From contig JAJYJK010000004.1 of assembly GCA_021789555.1 (NCBI GenBank), positions 53,813-117,812 of the forward strand: 64,000 bases of DNA, read 5' to 3'. How positions within the stretch are numbered: position 1 is the stretch's first letter; every line of letters starts with the position of its first letter. Position numbers and translations under genes: made by a program. The stretch comes from Nitrospirota bacterium (lineage in GTDB: Bacteria > Nitrospirota > Thermodesulfovibrionia > Thermodesulfovibrionales > JdFR-88). Positions 1-7,866 of the stretch are shown here, piece by piece. The notes below the pieces were generated by a model. It did no database searches and was not told the origin of the DNA. It was given only the letters and a program-made list of their open reading frames with translations.

Positions 1-1217
1 AGACCGGCGAGCCGGAAAAAAGGCTGCCCGAGGTCTCCGCGCCACTTTCGGCCTACGTCTTCAAGACCGTCGCGGACCCCTTTACCGGCAGGCTCTCGAT
101 ATTCCGCGTCTACTCCGGCAGCATCAGTTCGGACTCAAGCGCCTTCAATGCCGCAACCGGCGCAAGGGAGCGCGTGGGGCAGCTCTTCTATCCGTTCGGC
201 AAAAAACAGGTCCCGGTGCAGGGCCTGGGACCGGGCGAGATAGGCGTCGTGGCCAAGCTCAAGGAGACGAACACGGGCGATACCCTCTCCGATGAGGCGC
301 ACCCAATCCTGTTTGAGAAGGTGAAACTGGCCGAGCCCCTGATCTCCTACGCCATCGCCTCCAAATCAAAAGGGGACGAGGAAAAAGTCAGCTCCGGCCT
401 CCATAAAATCCTGGAAGAGGACCCGGCCCTCCAGTTCCACAGGGACGAGGAGACGAAGGAGATGATACTCTCCGGGATGGGGCAGCTCCACCTCGAAGTG
501 GCCCTCGAAAAACTCAAACGGAAATTCGGGGTTGATGTCGAGATGAAGACCCCGAAGATACCTTACCGCGAGACGGTAACCGGCGCTTCGAGGGTGCAGG
601 GCAGGTATAAAAAGCAGTCGGGTGGCAGGGGTCAGTACGGCGACTGCTGGATAGAGGTGAAACCCCGGCCGCGCGGCGCGGGATTTGAATTCATCGACGC
701 CGTCGTGGGCGGGGCGATACCGAGAAACTACATACCGGCGGTCGAAAAGGGGATCCTCGAGACGCTGAAAGAAGGCATCATCGCCGGCTATCCGATGATA
801 GACCTGAGTATTACGCTCTTTGACGGCTCGTTCCACCCGGTCGACTCCTCCGAGATGGCCTTCAAGATTGCGGGCTCGATGGCGATAAAAAAAGGCGCGA
901 CAGAGGCGAAACCGGTCCTGCTTGAGCCCATCATGAAGGTAAATATAATAGTGCCGGAGGAGACCCTGGGCGCGGTCATCGGGGACCTGAACGCCAAGAG
1001 GGGAAAGGTGCAGGGGATGGAGCAGTCCGGCAACAACCAGAAGATAGCGGCCCTCGTCCCCATGTCCGAGATGCTCACATACGCCAACCAGCTCCAGAGC
1101 CTCACGGCCGGCAGGGGCCTCTACACCATGCAGTTCTCCCATTACGAACAGGTGCCGGGGCACCTCGCGCAGAAGATAATAGCGGAATCCGAGGCCAAGA
1201 GGAAGAAGGAAGAATAA
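1..1217 (+). CDS. fusA: Elongation factor G, 3' part (5' end outside window)
   Basis: The reading frame is open from base 3 to the TAA at 1215-1217. It is the C-terminal two thirds of an EF-G-type translational GTPase, which drives ribosome translocation. The first GTG in the window (174) is internal: residues encoded before it (SAPLSAYVFKTVADPFTG) are EF-G domain II, so the true start lies left of the window. Visible blocks are domain II, domain III (GMGQLHLEVALEKLKRKFG), domain IV (GGRGQYGDCWIEV, GGAIPRNYIPAVEKGI) and domain V (LEPIMKVNIIVPEETLGAVI, LTAGRGLYTMQF). The divergence of domain IV and the Lys/Glu tail fit the EF-G paralogue group often called FusA2, but the G domain is missing, so that assignment is tentative. 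No ribosomal-protein genes follow. Confidence 0.93.
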   Translation, partial: TGEPEKRLPEVSAPLSAYVFKTVADPFTGRLSIFRVYSGSISSDSSAFNAATGARERVGQLFYPFGKKQVPVQGLGPGEIGVVAKLKETNTGDTLSDEAHPILFEKVKLAEPLISYAIASKSKGDEEKVSSGLHKILEEDPALQFHRDEETKEMILSGMGQLHLEVALEKLKRKFGVDVEMKTPKIPYRETVTGASRVQGRYKKQSGGRGQYGDCWIEVKPRPRGAGFEFIDAVVGGAIPRNYIPAVEKGILETLKEGIIAGYPMIDLSITLFDGSFHPVDSSEMAFKIAGSMAIKKGATEAKPVLLEPIMKVNIIVPEETLGAVIGDLNAKRGKVQGMEQSGNNQKIAALVPMSEMLTYANQLQSLTAGRGLYTMQFSHYEQVPGHLAQKIIAESEAKRKKEE

Positions 1218-1616
1218 AGTGGAATACCCGCCCGAATACCCGCCCGGATTTCACGCGCGGACTAAAGCCCGCGTGGCCTATTTAAATAAACCACCCCGCC
1301 GCAAGCGGACGGGGTATTAAGGCGATCTTTAGATTCCTATTCGTGGCAAGCCACGGGGAATTAACCCTAAGAAAGATTAAATGGGGGGCTCGCGCCCCCC
1401 AAACCCCCTAAACAGCAAGCTTCTCCCGGAAATAAAAAACGAGTGCCCTGATTGAGGGCCGGTGCGAAATGCCCCTTCTTAATAACACTTTTGTGCCAAG
1501 GCGGCGGATGCGAAAATACTCTTTAAACTCTACATCCCTGAATTTTGTTATAATGCCGCAGTTATAAACGGAAATCTTGATTATGTGGTCAGGGCATAAA
1601 AGGGCATTGTCTTTGT
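1218..1616. other. Intergenic region with hairpins, no gene seen
   Basis: About 400 bases between the EF-G gene and the DUF559 element. It holds a GC-rich hairpin at 1294-1314 (arms ccccg/cgggg and ccgc/gcgg), which could terminate EF-G transcription although no clear U-run follows. A second hairpin at 1383-1400 (six G, loop, six C) belongs to a family seen again near 3707, 9717 and 44202. A sequence at 1249-1268 beginning tttcacgcgcgg has an inverted partner at 3744-3763. No open frame of convincing coding quality is visible. Confidence 0.5.
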
Positions 1617-2041
1617 CCCCTCGCCCTTTGGGAGAGGGCTAGGGTGAGGGAGATTGCGTTTTCATCCAAAATTCCGATCCCTAAAGAACTACTCCAAGCC
1701 TGTCGCGACCTTCGCCGGAATTCAACTGATGCAGAAAATTTGCTTTGGAGATTACTACGTGGCCGCCAATTGAACGGCGCAAAATTCCGCCGCCAACATC
1801 CCATCGGCCATTTCATTCTTGATTTTTATTGTGATGAACTTAAGTTAGCCATTGAACTCGATGGCGGCGGGCATGCAGAAGAGAAGCAAAAATTATATGA
1901 TGAGCAAAGGACAAGGGCGTTAGAAGGAGAAGGCATAAAAGTTCTGAGATTTTGGAATAATGATGTGCTCACTAGAACGGAGGCGATTTTAGAGACGATT
2001 TGGGACTCCCTCACCCCGGCCCTCTCCCAAAGGGCGAGGGG
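1617..2041. mobile_element. Short element with 36-bp terminal inverted repeats around a DUF559 gene
   Basis: Bases 1617-1652 and 2006-2041 are inverted copies of one 36-base sequence, differing at two positions. Each copy contains the arm ccctttgggagaggg. Almost the whole DUF559 coding region lies between them. The right repeat is translated as the tail SLTPALSQRARG; similar peptides are common at the ends of bacterial DUF559 proteins, which fits the repeat travelling with the gene (general knowledge, not checked here). No transposase is visible, so any movement would need functions in trans. Related hairpins occur at 31113-31139 and 44077-44097. Confidence 0.6.
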
Positions 2042-2090
2042 GAACGAACACAAAGAGAAAAAGAATGCGGCAAAAGAACAAATCGGCTAA
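1644..2090 (+). CDS. DUF559 domain protein (PD-(D/E)XK endonuclease-like)
   Basis: A 148-residue protein of the DUF559 family, a compact PD-(D/E)XK nuclease fold related to very-short-patch-repair endonucleases. Family features are visible in order: RRNSTDAENLLWRLLRGRQL near residues 24-43, KFRRQHPIGHFILDF near 47-61, and the core AIELDGGGHAE near 70-80, followed by KVLRFWNNDVL. The Glu-Leu-Asp cluster and the Asp of HFILDF are the likely metal-binding acids. The GTG at 1644 lies inside the left inverted repeat and the last 25 or so residues are repeat-derived, so both ends may be extensions; the domain proper spans about residues 10-123. The 3' end overlaps the next gene by 26 bases. Base composition is AT-richer than the surroundings, consistent with transfer. 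The cellular role is unknown. Confidence 0.8.
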   Translation: MREIAFSSKIPIPKELLQACRDLRRNSTDAENLLWRLLRGRQLNGAKFRRQHPIGHFILDFYCDELKLAIELDGGGHAEEKQKLYDEQRTRALEGEGIKVLRFWNNDVLTRTEAILETIWDSLTPALSQRARGNEHKEKKNAAKEQIG

Positions 2091-3285
2091 ATTATCAGAA
2101 ATTTATCATGCTCCGGCAAGTGAGCTTTTTCATGCCATAATTGAATTATTTCCTCACCCTGCCAATTTTGAAACTGAAGAGAAATCAATACGATTTTATG
2201 AAGGGCCATTATCACTGCCAATTCAAATACCACGGAATTTTGACCCCAGAAATATTGTCATTAAACTCCTCTCTGAGAGCGAGAATGAGACGGAGATTCG
2301 CTCTGGTCCGAAATGTACCCGAAAATTTTTTGACCAGGTAAAATCGGTTATAGAAGAGGAAGTATTGAAAACTAATCCAAGCACAGGGCGTAAGCTAATA
2401 CTTTCTGGTGTGCCAATAACCGGATATTTCAAATACCGCACCGAATTCCAGATATTGCCTCCCCCCGCTGATGCGCCTAAACCGAAGGGAATCTTGGACG
2501 GGCCTCACCCGGTTCTCCTCGAGTTCCGATTTGATAAATCCTCCGTTGGATCTATTAATAATCGCAGAATCATGAAAAAATCCTTTGAATCATCAAGTTT
2601 ACTCACTCTCTTCTTAGATATACACATCTGGACGCGCGATTTCAAGATCAGAAGAGAATGGGTTTACTGTATTGACGATAATCCGCGTGTGTTCAAATTG
2701 TGCGATGCTGTTTACGATTATAGATTCTCTCCTGAGAATGAATATGCGGATTTCAAGGATATCAAGGATTACAAGCCGCTTGACGTTCCTTTAAATTTGA
2801 CTGAGCTTTTTGATAAAGCCTTCAGTCTCGAAAGAGCCATGCGCGAGAAATTGATGAAAGTCGCCCATTTGTTTTTGCTTGCCTTGAAATTATGGGATAT
2901 ATCCGAGACGGCGGCATACCTTGCCACTGTCAATACAATTGAAAGCATTGTACCCCCTTCAAATGAGAGGTGCCCGACTTGTAAGAGCCATTTAGGTATT
3001 ACGAAAACTTTTAAGAAATTTATGGAAGATCATACATCTGCATCCAATGATCCTTTAATTGAAAAAATAAAAAATAATATCTACAAAACTCGTTCTGGCA
3101 TTGCTCATCAAGGTATTTTATTTGGTAGCGATCGGAACCCGTATTGGCATAACTTCTTCGAAGAAGAGCATCGCAATGAAGGCCATATTTTAAGATATCT
3201 CGTGCGCGAGGCTATTATTAACTGGTTCAATGATATAGCTGTTGACAATCGGATTAGCGACGATTGTGATGCTTACGACCAATAA
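2065..3285 (+). CDS. Apea/HEPN-like protein of unknown function
   Basis: A 406-residue soluble protein with no signal peptide or membrane segment. The first 250 residues are not recognised. The C-terminal part resembles Apea-like HEPN domains: a helical stretch (VAHLFLLALKLWDISETAAYLATVNTIE region), a CxxC pair at Cys303/Cys306, then TRSGIAHQG with an R-x4-H motif at Arg343-His348, the signature of HEPN ribonucleases. HEPN proteins often act in toxin-antitoxin, abortive-infection or RNA-processing settings, so a defence role is possible but not shown. The ATG at 2065 lies inside the end of the DUF559 frame. The gene is clearly AT-richer than its neighbours and uses A/T-ending codons, pointing to horizontal acquisition. 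No antitoxin-like partner is visible. Confidence 0.6.
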   Translation: MRQKNKSAKLSEIYHAPASELFHAIIELFPHPANFETEEKSIRFYEGPLSLPIQIPRNFDPRNIVIKLLSESENETEIRSGPKCTRKFFDQVKSVIEEEVLKTNPSTGRKLILSGVPITGYFKYRTEFQILPPPADAPKPKGILDGPHPVLLEFRFDKSSVGSINNRRIMKKSFESSSLLTLFLDIHIWTRDFKIRREWVYCIDDNPRVFKLCDAVYDYRFSPENEYADFKDIKDYKPLDVPLNLTELFDKAFSLERAMREKLMKVAHLFLLALKLWDISETAAYLATVNTIESIVPPSNERCPTCKSHLGITKTFKKFMEDHTSASNDPLIEKIKNNIYKTRSGIAHQGILFGSDRNPYWHNFFEEEHRNEGHILRYLVREAIINWFNDIAVDNRISDDCDAYDQ

Positions 3286-3803
3286 TTGATATAATTGTTG
3301 GGCTTACACTTCCGCGTGTTATGGGACGAAACATACTAAAAGCGTTAGCGCCAGCTTACATCACAAGTTCTGGACGGACTGTTGAAAATACCGGCTCTCG
3401 TGGAAATGCTATGTTTCAAAGGGAATCTTCTCTTTTTTACTGGTGCTACGCCGCATGCGGCGTAGCTTGAGATCATGACGCATGTCACATGAACTATTTA
3501 TATGGACAATGTCATGGTCCGGCGGATTATGATGGGAACCGGCAGGGCATATCAAAAGCCGAAGCCGGAAAGGGGTTTTTTAGAGGTGTTCATTGAACGC
3601 CTTTGAACAGCCGGGCTAAAAAAATATTTTAAAAGCAAGGGGTTAAAATTTTCAGCTTGAACGGTAAATCACAAAAAAGGCCGGGCGCAAGATACTTGGG
3701 GGCATGGGGGCGCAGCCCCAAAATAATAAAAAGGCCATTCGGGCCTTAAGCCCGCGCGTGAAACTGGGGCGGGAAATCAGCTGCCTTATGTTAAAATGAT
3801 TGG
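3286..3803. other. Intergenic region with palindromes upstream of ileS
   Basis: About 520 bases without a convincing gene. It contains a perfect 22-base palindrome at 3445-3466, a GGGG-loop-CCCC hairpin at about 3707-3719 followed by an A-rich run, and, at 3744-3763, an inverted partner of the sequence at 1249-1268. The last 30 bases before ileS hold a TAAAAT hexamer (3792-3797) seven bases from the ATG; this could be a -10 element giving a very short leader, but no good -35 is seen. Confidence 0.5.
3445..3466. repeat. Perfect 22-base palindrome
   Basis: The arm gctacgccgca is followed immediately by its exact reverse complement, giving an uninterrupted palindrome. A T-run lies just left of it. 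It could be a hairpin terminator remnant or a protein-binding site; nothing in the sequence decides between these. Confidence 0.55.
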
Positions 3804-6632
3804 ATGTCAAAGGAAACCGACTATAAAGACACCCTAAACCTGCCCGCGACCGATTTCCCCATGAAGGCAAACCTGCCCCAACGGGAGCCTATGATGCTCA
3901 AGACGTGGCAGGAAGCGAAACTCTACGCGAAGATACTCGAAAAAAACCGGGACGGGGAGAAATTCATCCTGCACGACGGCCCCCCGTACGCAAACGGCCA
4001 TATACACATGGGCCACGCCCTCAATAAGGTGCTGAAGGACATAATCATCAAATACAAGACGATGAAGGGGTTTAACTCTCCCTATGTGCCGGGCTGGGAC
4101 TGCCACGGGCTGCCGATAGAGCTGCAGGTGGACAAAAACCTCGGGCAGGCCAAAAACCAGACCACGGTGCTCGAGAAACGCAGGCTCTGCCGGCAGTACG
4201 CGGCCGGCTTCGTCGATATCCAGCGCGAGGAGTTCGTGAGGCTTGGGGTTTTCGGTTTATGGGAAGCTCCATATCTGACGATGACGAACGACTACGAGGC
4301 GGACATCGTGGCGGAGTTCAACCTTTTTGCAAAATCAGGCTATCTCTACAAGGGGAAAAAGCCCGTCCACTGGTGCCCCTCATGCGTCACCGCGCTTGCC
4401 GACGCGGAGGTCGAGTATGCGGAGAAAAAATCCACTTCGGTATATGTGCGCTTCAGGCTCCTCGATGAGGACGCGGCAAAACTTGGGCTCACGGGGGCCG
4501 TCTACCTCGTCATCTGGACCACCACCCCCTGGACATTGCCCGCGAACCTGGCCCTGGCCGTAAACCCGGAGGTGGACTACGCCGCCTTCACCGCCAACGG
4601 GGAAACGCACATCCTCGCGGAAAACCTTTACGAGCCACTGAAAGAAATCCTCCATATAGCCGGCGAAAAAGTTCTGGAAATAAAGGGCATCGCCCTCAGG
4701 GGATTAAGGGCAAAACACCCGTTTATCGACAGGCTTTCCCGGGTGATAACCGGAAAATTCGTGACGACCGAGGAAGGCGCCGGCATTGTCCATATAGCCC
4801 CGGGCCACGGGGAGGACGACTACGCGGCCGGCATCGAAAACGGGCTTGAGATTTACGCCCCGGTCGACGATTACGGGAAATTCAGAGGCACGGGAGTTGA
4901 GCGGATTGAGGGCGAATTCGTCTTCAAGGCAAACCCGAAAATAATAGAGATGCTCCGGGAGAAGGGCGCGCTGCTGGCGGAAAAGGAGATAACCCACTCC
5001 TACCCGCACTGCTGGAGGTGCAAAAAGCCCGTCATCTTCAGGGCGACGGAACAATGGTTTATCTCTATGGAATATTCCGGCCTGAGGGATAAATGCCTCG
5101 CGGAGATAGAAAAGGTGAAATGGGTGCCGGAATGGGGCAAAGGCAGGATATACGGCATGGTTGAGCGCAGGCCCGACTGGTGCATCTCCAGGCAGAGGGC
5201 CTGGGGGGTGCCGGTTGCGCTGCTTTCTTGCGCCGGCTGCGGCCGGACCGTTACCGAGCCGGCCGTCCTGGACAAGACCGAGGAGTTTTTCCGCCGCCTG
5301 GGCTCGGACGTATGGTTCGAGAAACCGGCCTCCGAATTCATCCCCGAGGGGTTCACCTGCCCCGGTTGTGGCGGAAGGGAATTCACGAAGGAGAAGGACA
5401 TCCTCGACGTATGGTTCGACTCCGGCGTAAGCCATCATGCCGTTTTAGAGCGCAGGGCCGGGCTCGCCTTTCCCGCGGAGATGTACCTGGAAGGCTCCGA
5501 CCAGCACAGGGGGTGGTTCCAGAGCTCGCTGATAACGGCAACGGCGCTCGCGGGGTCCGCCCCGTATAAGACAGTCCTCACCCACGGTTTCGTCGTGGAC
5601 GGCAAGGGACACAAGATGTCAAAATCCCTGGGCAACGTCGTCGCCCCGGAAGACATCATAAAGAAACACGGCGCGGAGATACTCAGGCTGTGGGTATCGG
5701 CCGAGGACTATCGTGACGATATAAGGCTCTCCCCGGAAATCCTGGAGCGCCTGACCGAGGCGTACAGGAAGATAAGAAACACGGCCCGGTTTCTGCTTGG
5801 CAATACACATGATTTCAGCGGCGGGCACGATTTCGAGGGCGGCGACACGCACCGGGGCTCGCTTCTGGAGATAGACCGCTGGGCGCTCTCCAGGCTCCAG
5901 GGGCTTATAGCCGGCGTGGAGCGGGCGTATGAGGATTTCGAGTTCCACGAGGTCTATCACAGGCTCTACAATTTCTGCGTGGTGGACATGAGCTCGTTTT
6001 ATCTGGACATCCTCAAAGACAGGCTCTATACATTCAGGCGGGATTCGGAGCAGCGCAGGGCGGCGCAGTGGGTCCTGGGCCAAATCCTGCTTGCGATGGC
6101 GAAGCTCATGGCCCCTGTGCTGAGCTTCACCGCCGAGGAGATATGGGGTTACATAAACCCGGCCGCCGGACGGGGAAAAGACGCGGAGAGCGTCTTTCTC
6201 TCCTCCTTTCCCGCCGTGGACGACAAACTCCTGGATGCCGCACTCGAAGAGAAATGGAGCAAGATCATCGCCGTAAGAAACGAGGTGAATAGGGCCCTCG
6301 AGATAAAAAGACAGCAGCGCATGATAGGCAATTCCCTTGAGGCGAGGGTTTTACTATACGCCCCGGATGATATATACGCGCTTCTGAAAGATCATGAAAA
6401 TTTCCTGCCCGCCCTCTTCATAGTCTCGCAGGCGGAGATCAGGAAAATCTCCGGGGAAGAGCTTATGAGTGATATTCTCACTGAAGCGTTCCGGTCCGAA
6501 GAGATAAAGGGGCTGGTTGTTGATGTCCTCCGGGCCGAGGGCGAGAAATGCCCGAGGTGCTGGATGCGTGATACGAGCGTGGGCAAAAACCCGGAAGGCG
6601 TCTGCGACCGCTGCAGGGGCAACATATCGTGA
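3804..6632 (+). CDS. ileS: Isoleucyl-tRNA synthetase
   Basis: A 942-residue class I aminoacyl-tRNA synthetase that charges tRNA-Ile, full length for bacterial IleS. The HIGH-type signature PPYANGHIHMGH is at residues 60-71 and KMSKS at 604-608. The CP1 editing domain includes IVHIAPGHGEDDY, and the anticodon-binding region follows. Two internal Cys pairs (CAGC, CPGC) lie between CP1 and KMSKS, and the C-terminal zinc knuckle has Cys916, 919, 934 and 937. The ATG at 3804 fits the family N-terminus (KDTLNLPATDFPMKANLPQ). No clear Shine-Dalgarno is seen; a TAAAAT hexamer seven bases upstream may mean a near-leaderless transcript. The stop overlaps the start of lspA, so the two genes are translationally coupled. 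Confidence 0.97.
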   Translation: MSKETDYKDTLNLPATDFPMKANLPQREPMMLKTWQEAKLYAKILEKNRDGEKFILHDGPPYANGHIHMGHALNKVLKDIIIKYKTMKGFNSPYVPGWDCHGLPIELQVDKNLGQAKNQTTVLEKRRLCRQYAAGFVDIQREEFVRLGVFGLWEAPYLTMTNDYEADIVAEFNLFAKSGYLYKGKKPVHWCPSCVTALADAEVEYAEKKSTSVYVRFRLLDEDAAKLGLTGAVYLVIWTTTPWTLPANLALAVNPEVDYAAFTANGETHILAENLYEPLKEILHIAGEKVLEIKGIALRGLRAKHPFIDRLSRVITGKFVTTEEGAGIVHIAPGHGEDDYAAGIENGLEIYAPVDDYGKFRGTGVERIEGEFVFKANPKIIEMLREKGALLAEKEITHSYPHCWRCKKPVIFRATEQWFISMEYSGLRDKCLAEIEKVKWVPEWGKGRIYGMVERRPDWCISRQRAWGVPVALLSCAGCGRTVTEPAVLDKTEEFFRRLGSDVWFEKPASEFIPEGFTCPGCGGREFTKEKDILDVWFDSGVSHHAVLERRAGLAFPAEMYLEGSDQHRGWFQSSLITATALAGSAPYKTVLTHGFVVDGKGHKMSKSLGNVVAPEDIIKKHGAEILRLWVSAEDYRDDIRLSPEILERLTEAYRKIRNTARFLLGNTHDFSGGHDFEGGDTHRGSLLEIDRWALSRLQGLIAGVERAYEDFEFHEVYHRLYNFCVVDMSSFYLDILKDRLYTFRRDSEQRRAAQWVLGQILLAMAKLMAPVLSFTAEEIWGYINPAAGRGKDAESVFLSSFPAVDDKLLDAALEEKWSKIIAVRNEVNRALEIKRQQRMIGNSLEARVLLYAPDDIYALLKDHENFLPALFIVSQAEIRKISGEELMSDILTEAFRSEEIKGLVVDVLRAEGEKCPRCWMRDTSVGKNPEGVCDRCRGNIS

Positions 6633-7063
6633 TTGTCTCGGCGCTCGTCATCATACTAGTCGTCATCGACCAGGCGACGAAGACCATCGCCCACGGGCTT
6701 GTAGGCCCTGATTGCGTGGACCGCATCCTGCCCTTTCTGAACATCGTGGACCTCAGGAACCGGGGGTCCGCGTTCGGGATGCTCCAAAACGCGGGCAACG
6801 CCTTTTTCATCGCCATCACCGCGGCGGCCATCGTCGTAATCAGCTTCCTGCTGGCCAGGGGGCGGAGGAAACAGGCGGGGCTCATCCTCGTGCTTGCTGG
6901 TGCGGCCGGCAACCTCATGGACAGGCTCCTCTACGGATCGGTGCGGGATTTCATCGACGTCCACGCGGGCAGGTTCCACTGGCCCGCCTTCAATTTCGCG
7001 GACTCCTACATAAGCATAGGGATAGTGCTTTTATTCATAAGCTCCCTCAGACAGGCCAGATAG
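6629..7063 (+). CDS. lspA: Lipoprotein signal peptidase (signal peptidase II)
   Basis: A 144-residue inner-membrane aspartyl protease that removes signal peptides from prolipoproteins. Four membrane segments are apparent. The family blocks are the N-terminal DQATK, NRGSAFGML, and the catalytic region GNLMDRLLYGSVRDFIDVH followed by FNFADSYISIG; the Asp in RDFID and the Asp in FADS are the expected dyad. The GTG at 6629 overlaps the ileS TGA (GTGA). The protein is slightly shorter than typical because its N-terminus starts almost at the first membrane helix. The ileS-lspA pairing is common in bacteria. A substrate in this window is the decaheme lipoprotein at 20480-21628. Confidence 0.95.
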   Translation: MIVSALVIILVVIDQATKTIAHGLVGPDCVDRILPFLNIVDLRNRGSAFGMLQNAGNAFFIAITAAAIVVISFLLARGRRKQAGLILVLAGAAGNLMDRLLYGSVRDFIDVHAGRFHWPAFNFADSYISIGIVLLFISSLRQAR

Positions 7064-7380
7064 ACCAGGCCGGATAACCCGCGCGGTCACACGCGGTCCA
7101 CTCCGCGTGCTTCATCAGGTTGGAGTCCACCGTCAAGGGCAAGACCAGTTTACTTCCCTCCGCCGGCAGGTAGAATTCCGGCAGGAGCGTCTTTCTGCCG
7201 CCAAACCAAAAAATAAAAATCTCCCGGAAGACAAGGAAATGTAGACCGAAAGGTTCAAGGAAAGAGTTCGAGAAGACCCTCTTCCGTTACGTCCCCGCCC
7301 AAAAGCCTGCGAATCTTTATATTAAAGCTTCCGCTTGCGCGGCAATGACGGATGGAGGCAAACAGCGAACGCTACACGGA
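7064..7380. other. Intergenic region between convergent lspA and ilvN, no gene seen
   Basis: About 317 bases between the 3' ends of lspA and ilvN. The left part carries cgcg-rich imperfect repeats (cccgcgcggtcacacgcgg). The right part has a short sequence, cttccgcttgcgcggcaatg, that resembles degraded dispersed hairpin repeats of the type CCCGCTTGCGCGGG. No convincing coding frame, RNA gene or T-tailed terminator is seen. Confidence 0.45.
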
Positions 7381-7866
7381 CTATTTTTTAAACCCTTCCC
7401 GGAGGATGGCCACCTTGCCCGTGCGCACGAGGTCCTTTATCCCCATCGGCTTCATCAGGCCGATGAAGGCCTCTATCTTCTTCTCGTCCCCGGTTATCTC
7501 TATCGTATAGGTGCTCTCGGAGGAATCGACGACCCTGCCCCTGAATATCTCGGCCAGGTTCAGGACCTCGGCCTTCCGCTCGGGCCTCGGCGTGACCTTT
7601 ATGAGGACCATCTCCCTTTCGACGTGCTCGAATTCGGTGACGTCCGTGACCTTGATGACGTCGACAAGCTTGTTTAACTGCTTGTTTATCTGCTCTATTA
7701 TCAGGTCGTCTCCGCTTGTGACTATCGTCATCTGCGAGTACCGCGGGTCTATCTCCTCCCCGACGGACAGGCTTTCGATATTGTACCCCCGGCCGCTAAA
7801 TAGCCCGGATATCCTTGAGAGGACGCCGAACCTGTTTTCCACCAGAAGCGTTATCGTGTGTCTCAT
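7381..7866 (-). CDS. ilvN: Acetolactate synthase, small (regulatory) subunit
   Basis: A 161-residue regulatory subunit of acetohydroxyacid synthase, which binds branched-chain amino acids for feedback inhibition and raises activity of the catalytic subunit. The N-terminal ACT domain begins [20 protein letters not shown] with [16 protein letters not shown], and the second domain follows from about residue 80. The length is that of the IlvH/IlvN family. The start ATG overlaps the ilvB stop by four bases, so it is coupled to the catalytic subunit. Confidence 0.95.
   Translation of the reverse strand: MRHTITLLVENRFGVLSRISGLFSGRGYNIESLSVGEEIDPRYSQMTIVTSGDDLIIEQINKQLNKLVDVIKVTDVTEFEHVEREMVLIKVTPRPERKAEVLNLAEIFRGRVVDSSESTYTIEITGDEKKIEAFIGLMKPMGIKDLVRTGKVAILREGFKK

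Noticed and set aside
7345-7677. 110-residue plus-strand frame beside ilvN
   Set aside because: It lies mostly antisense to ilvN and has no domain or ribosome site.
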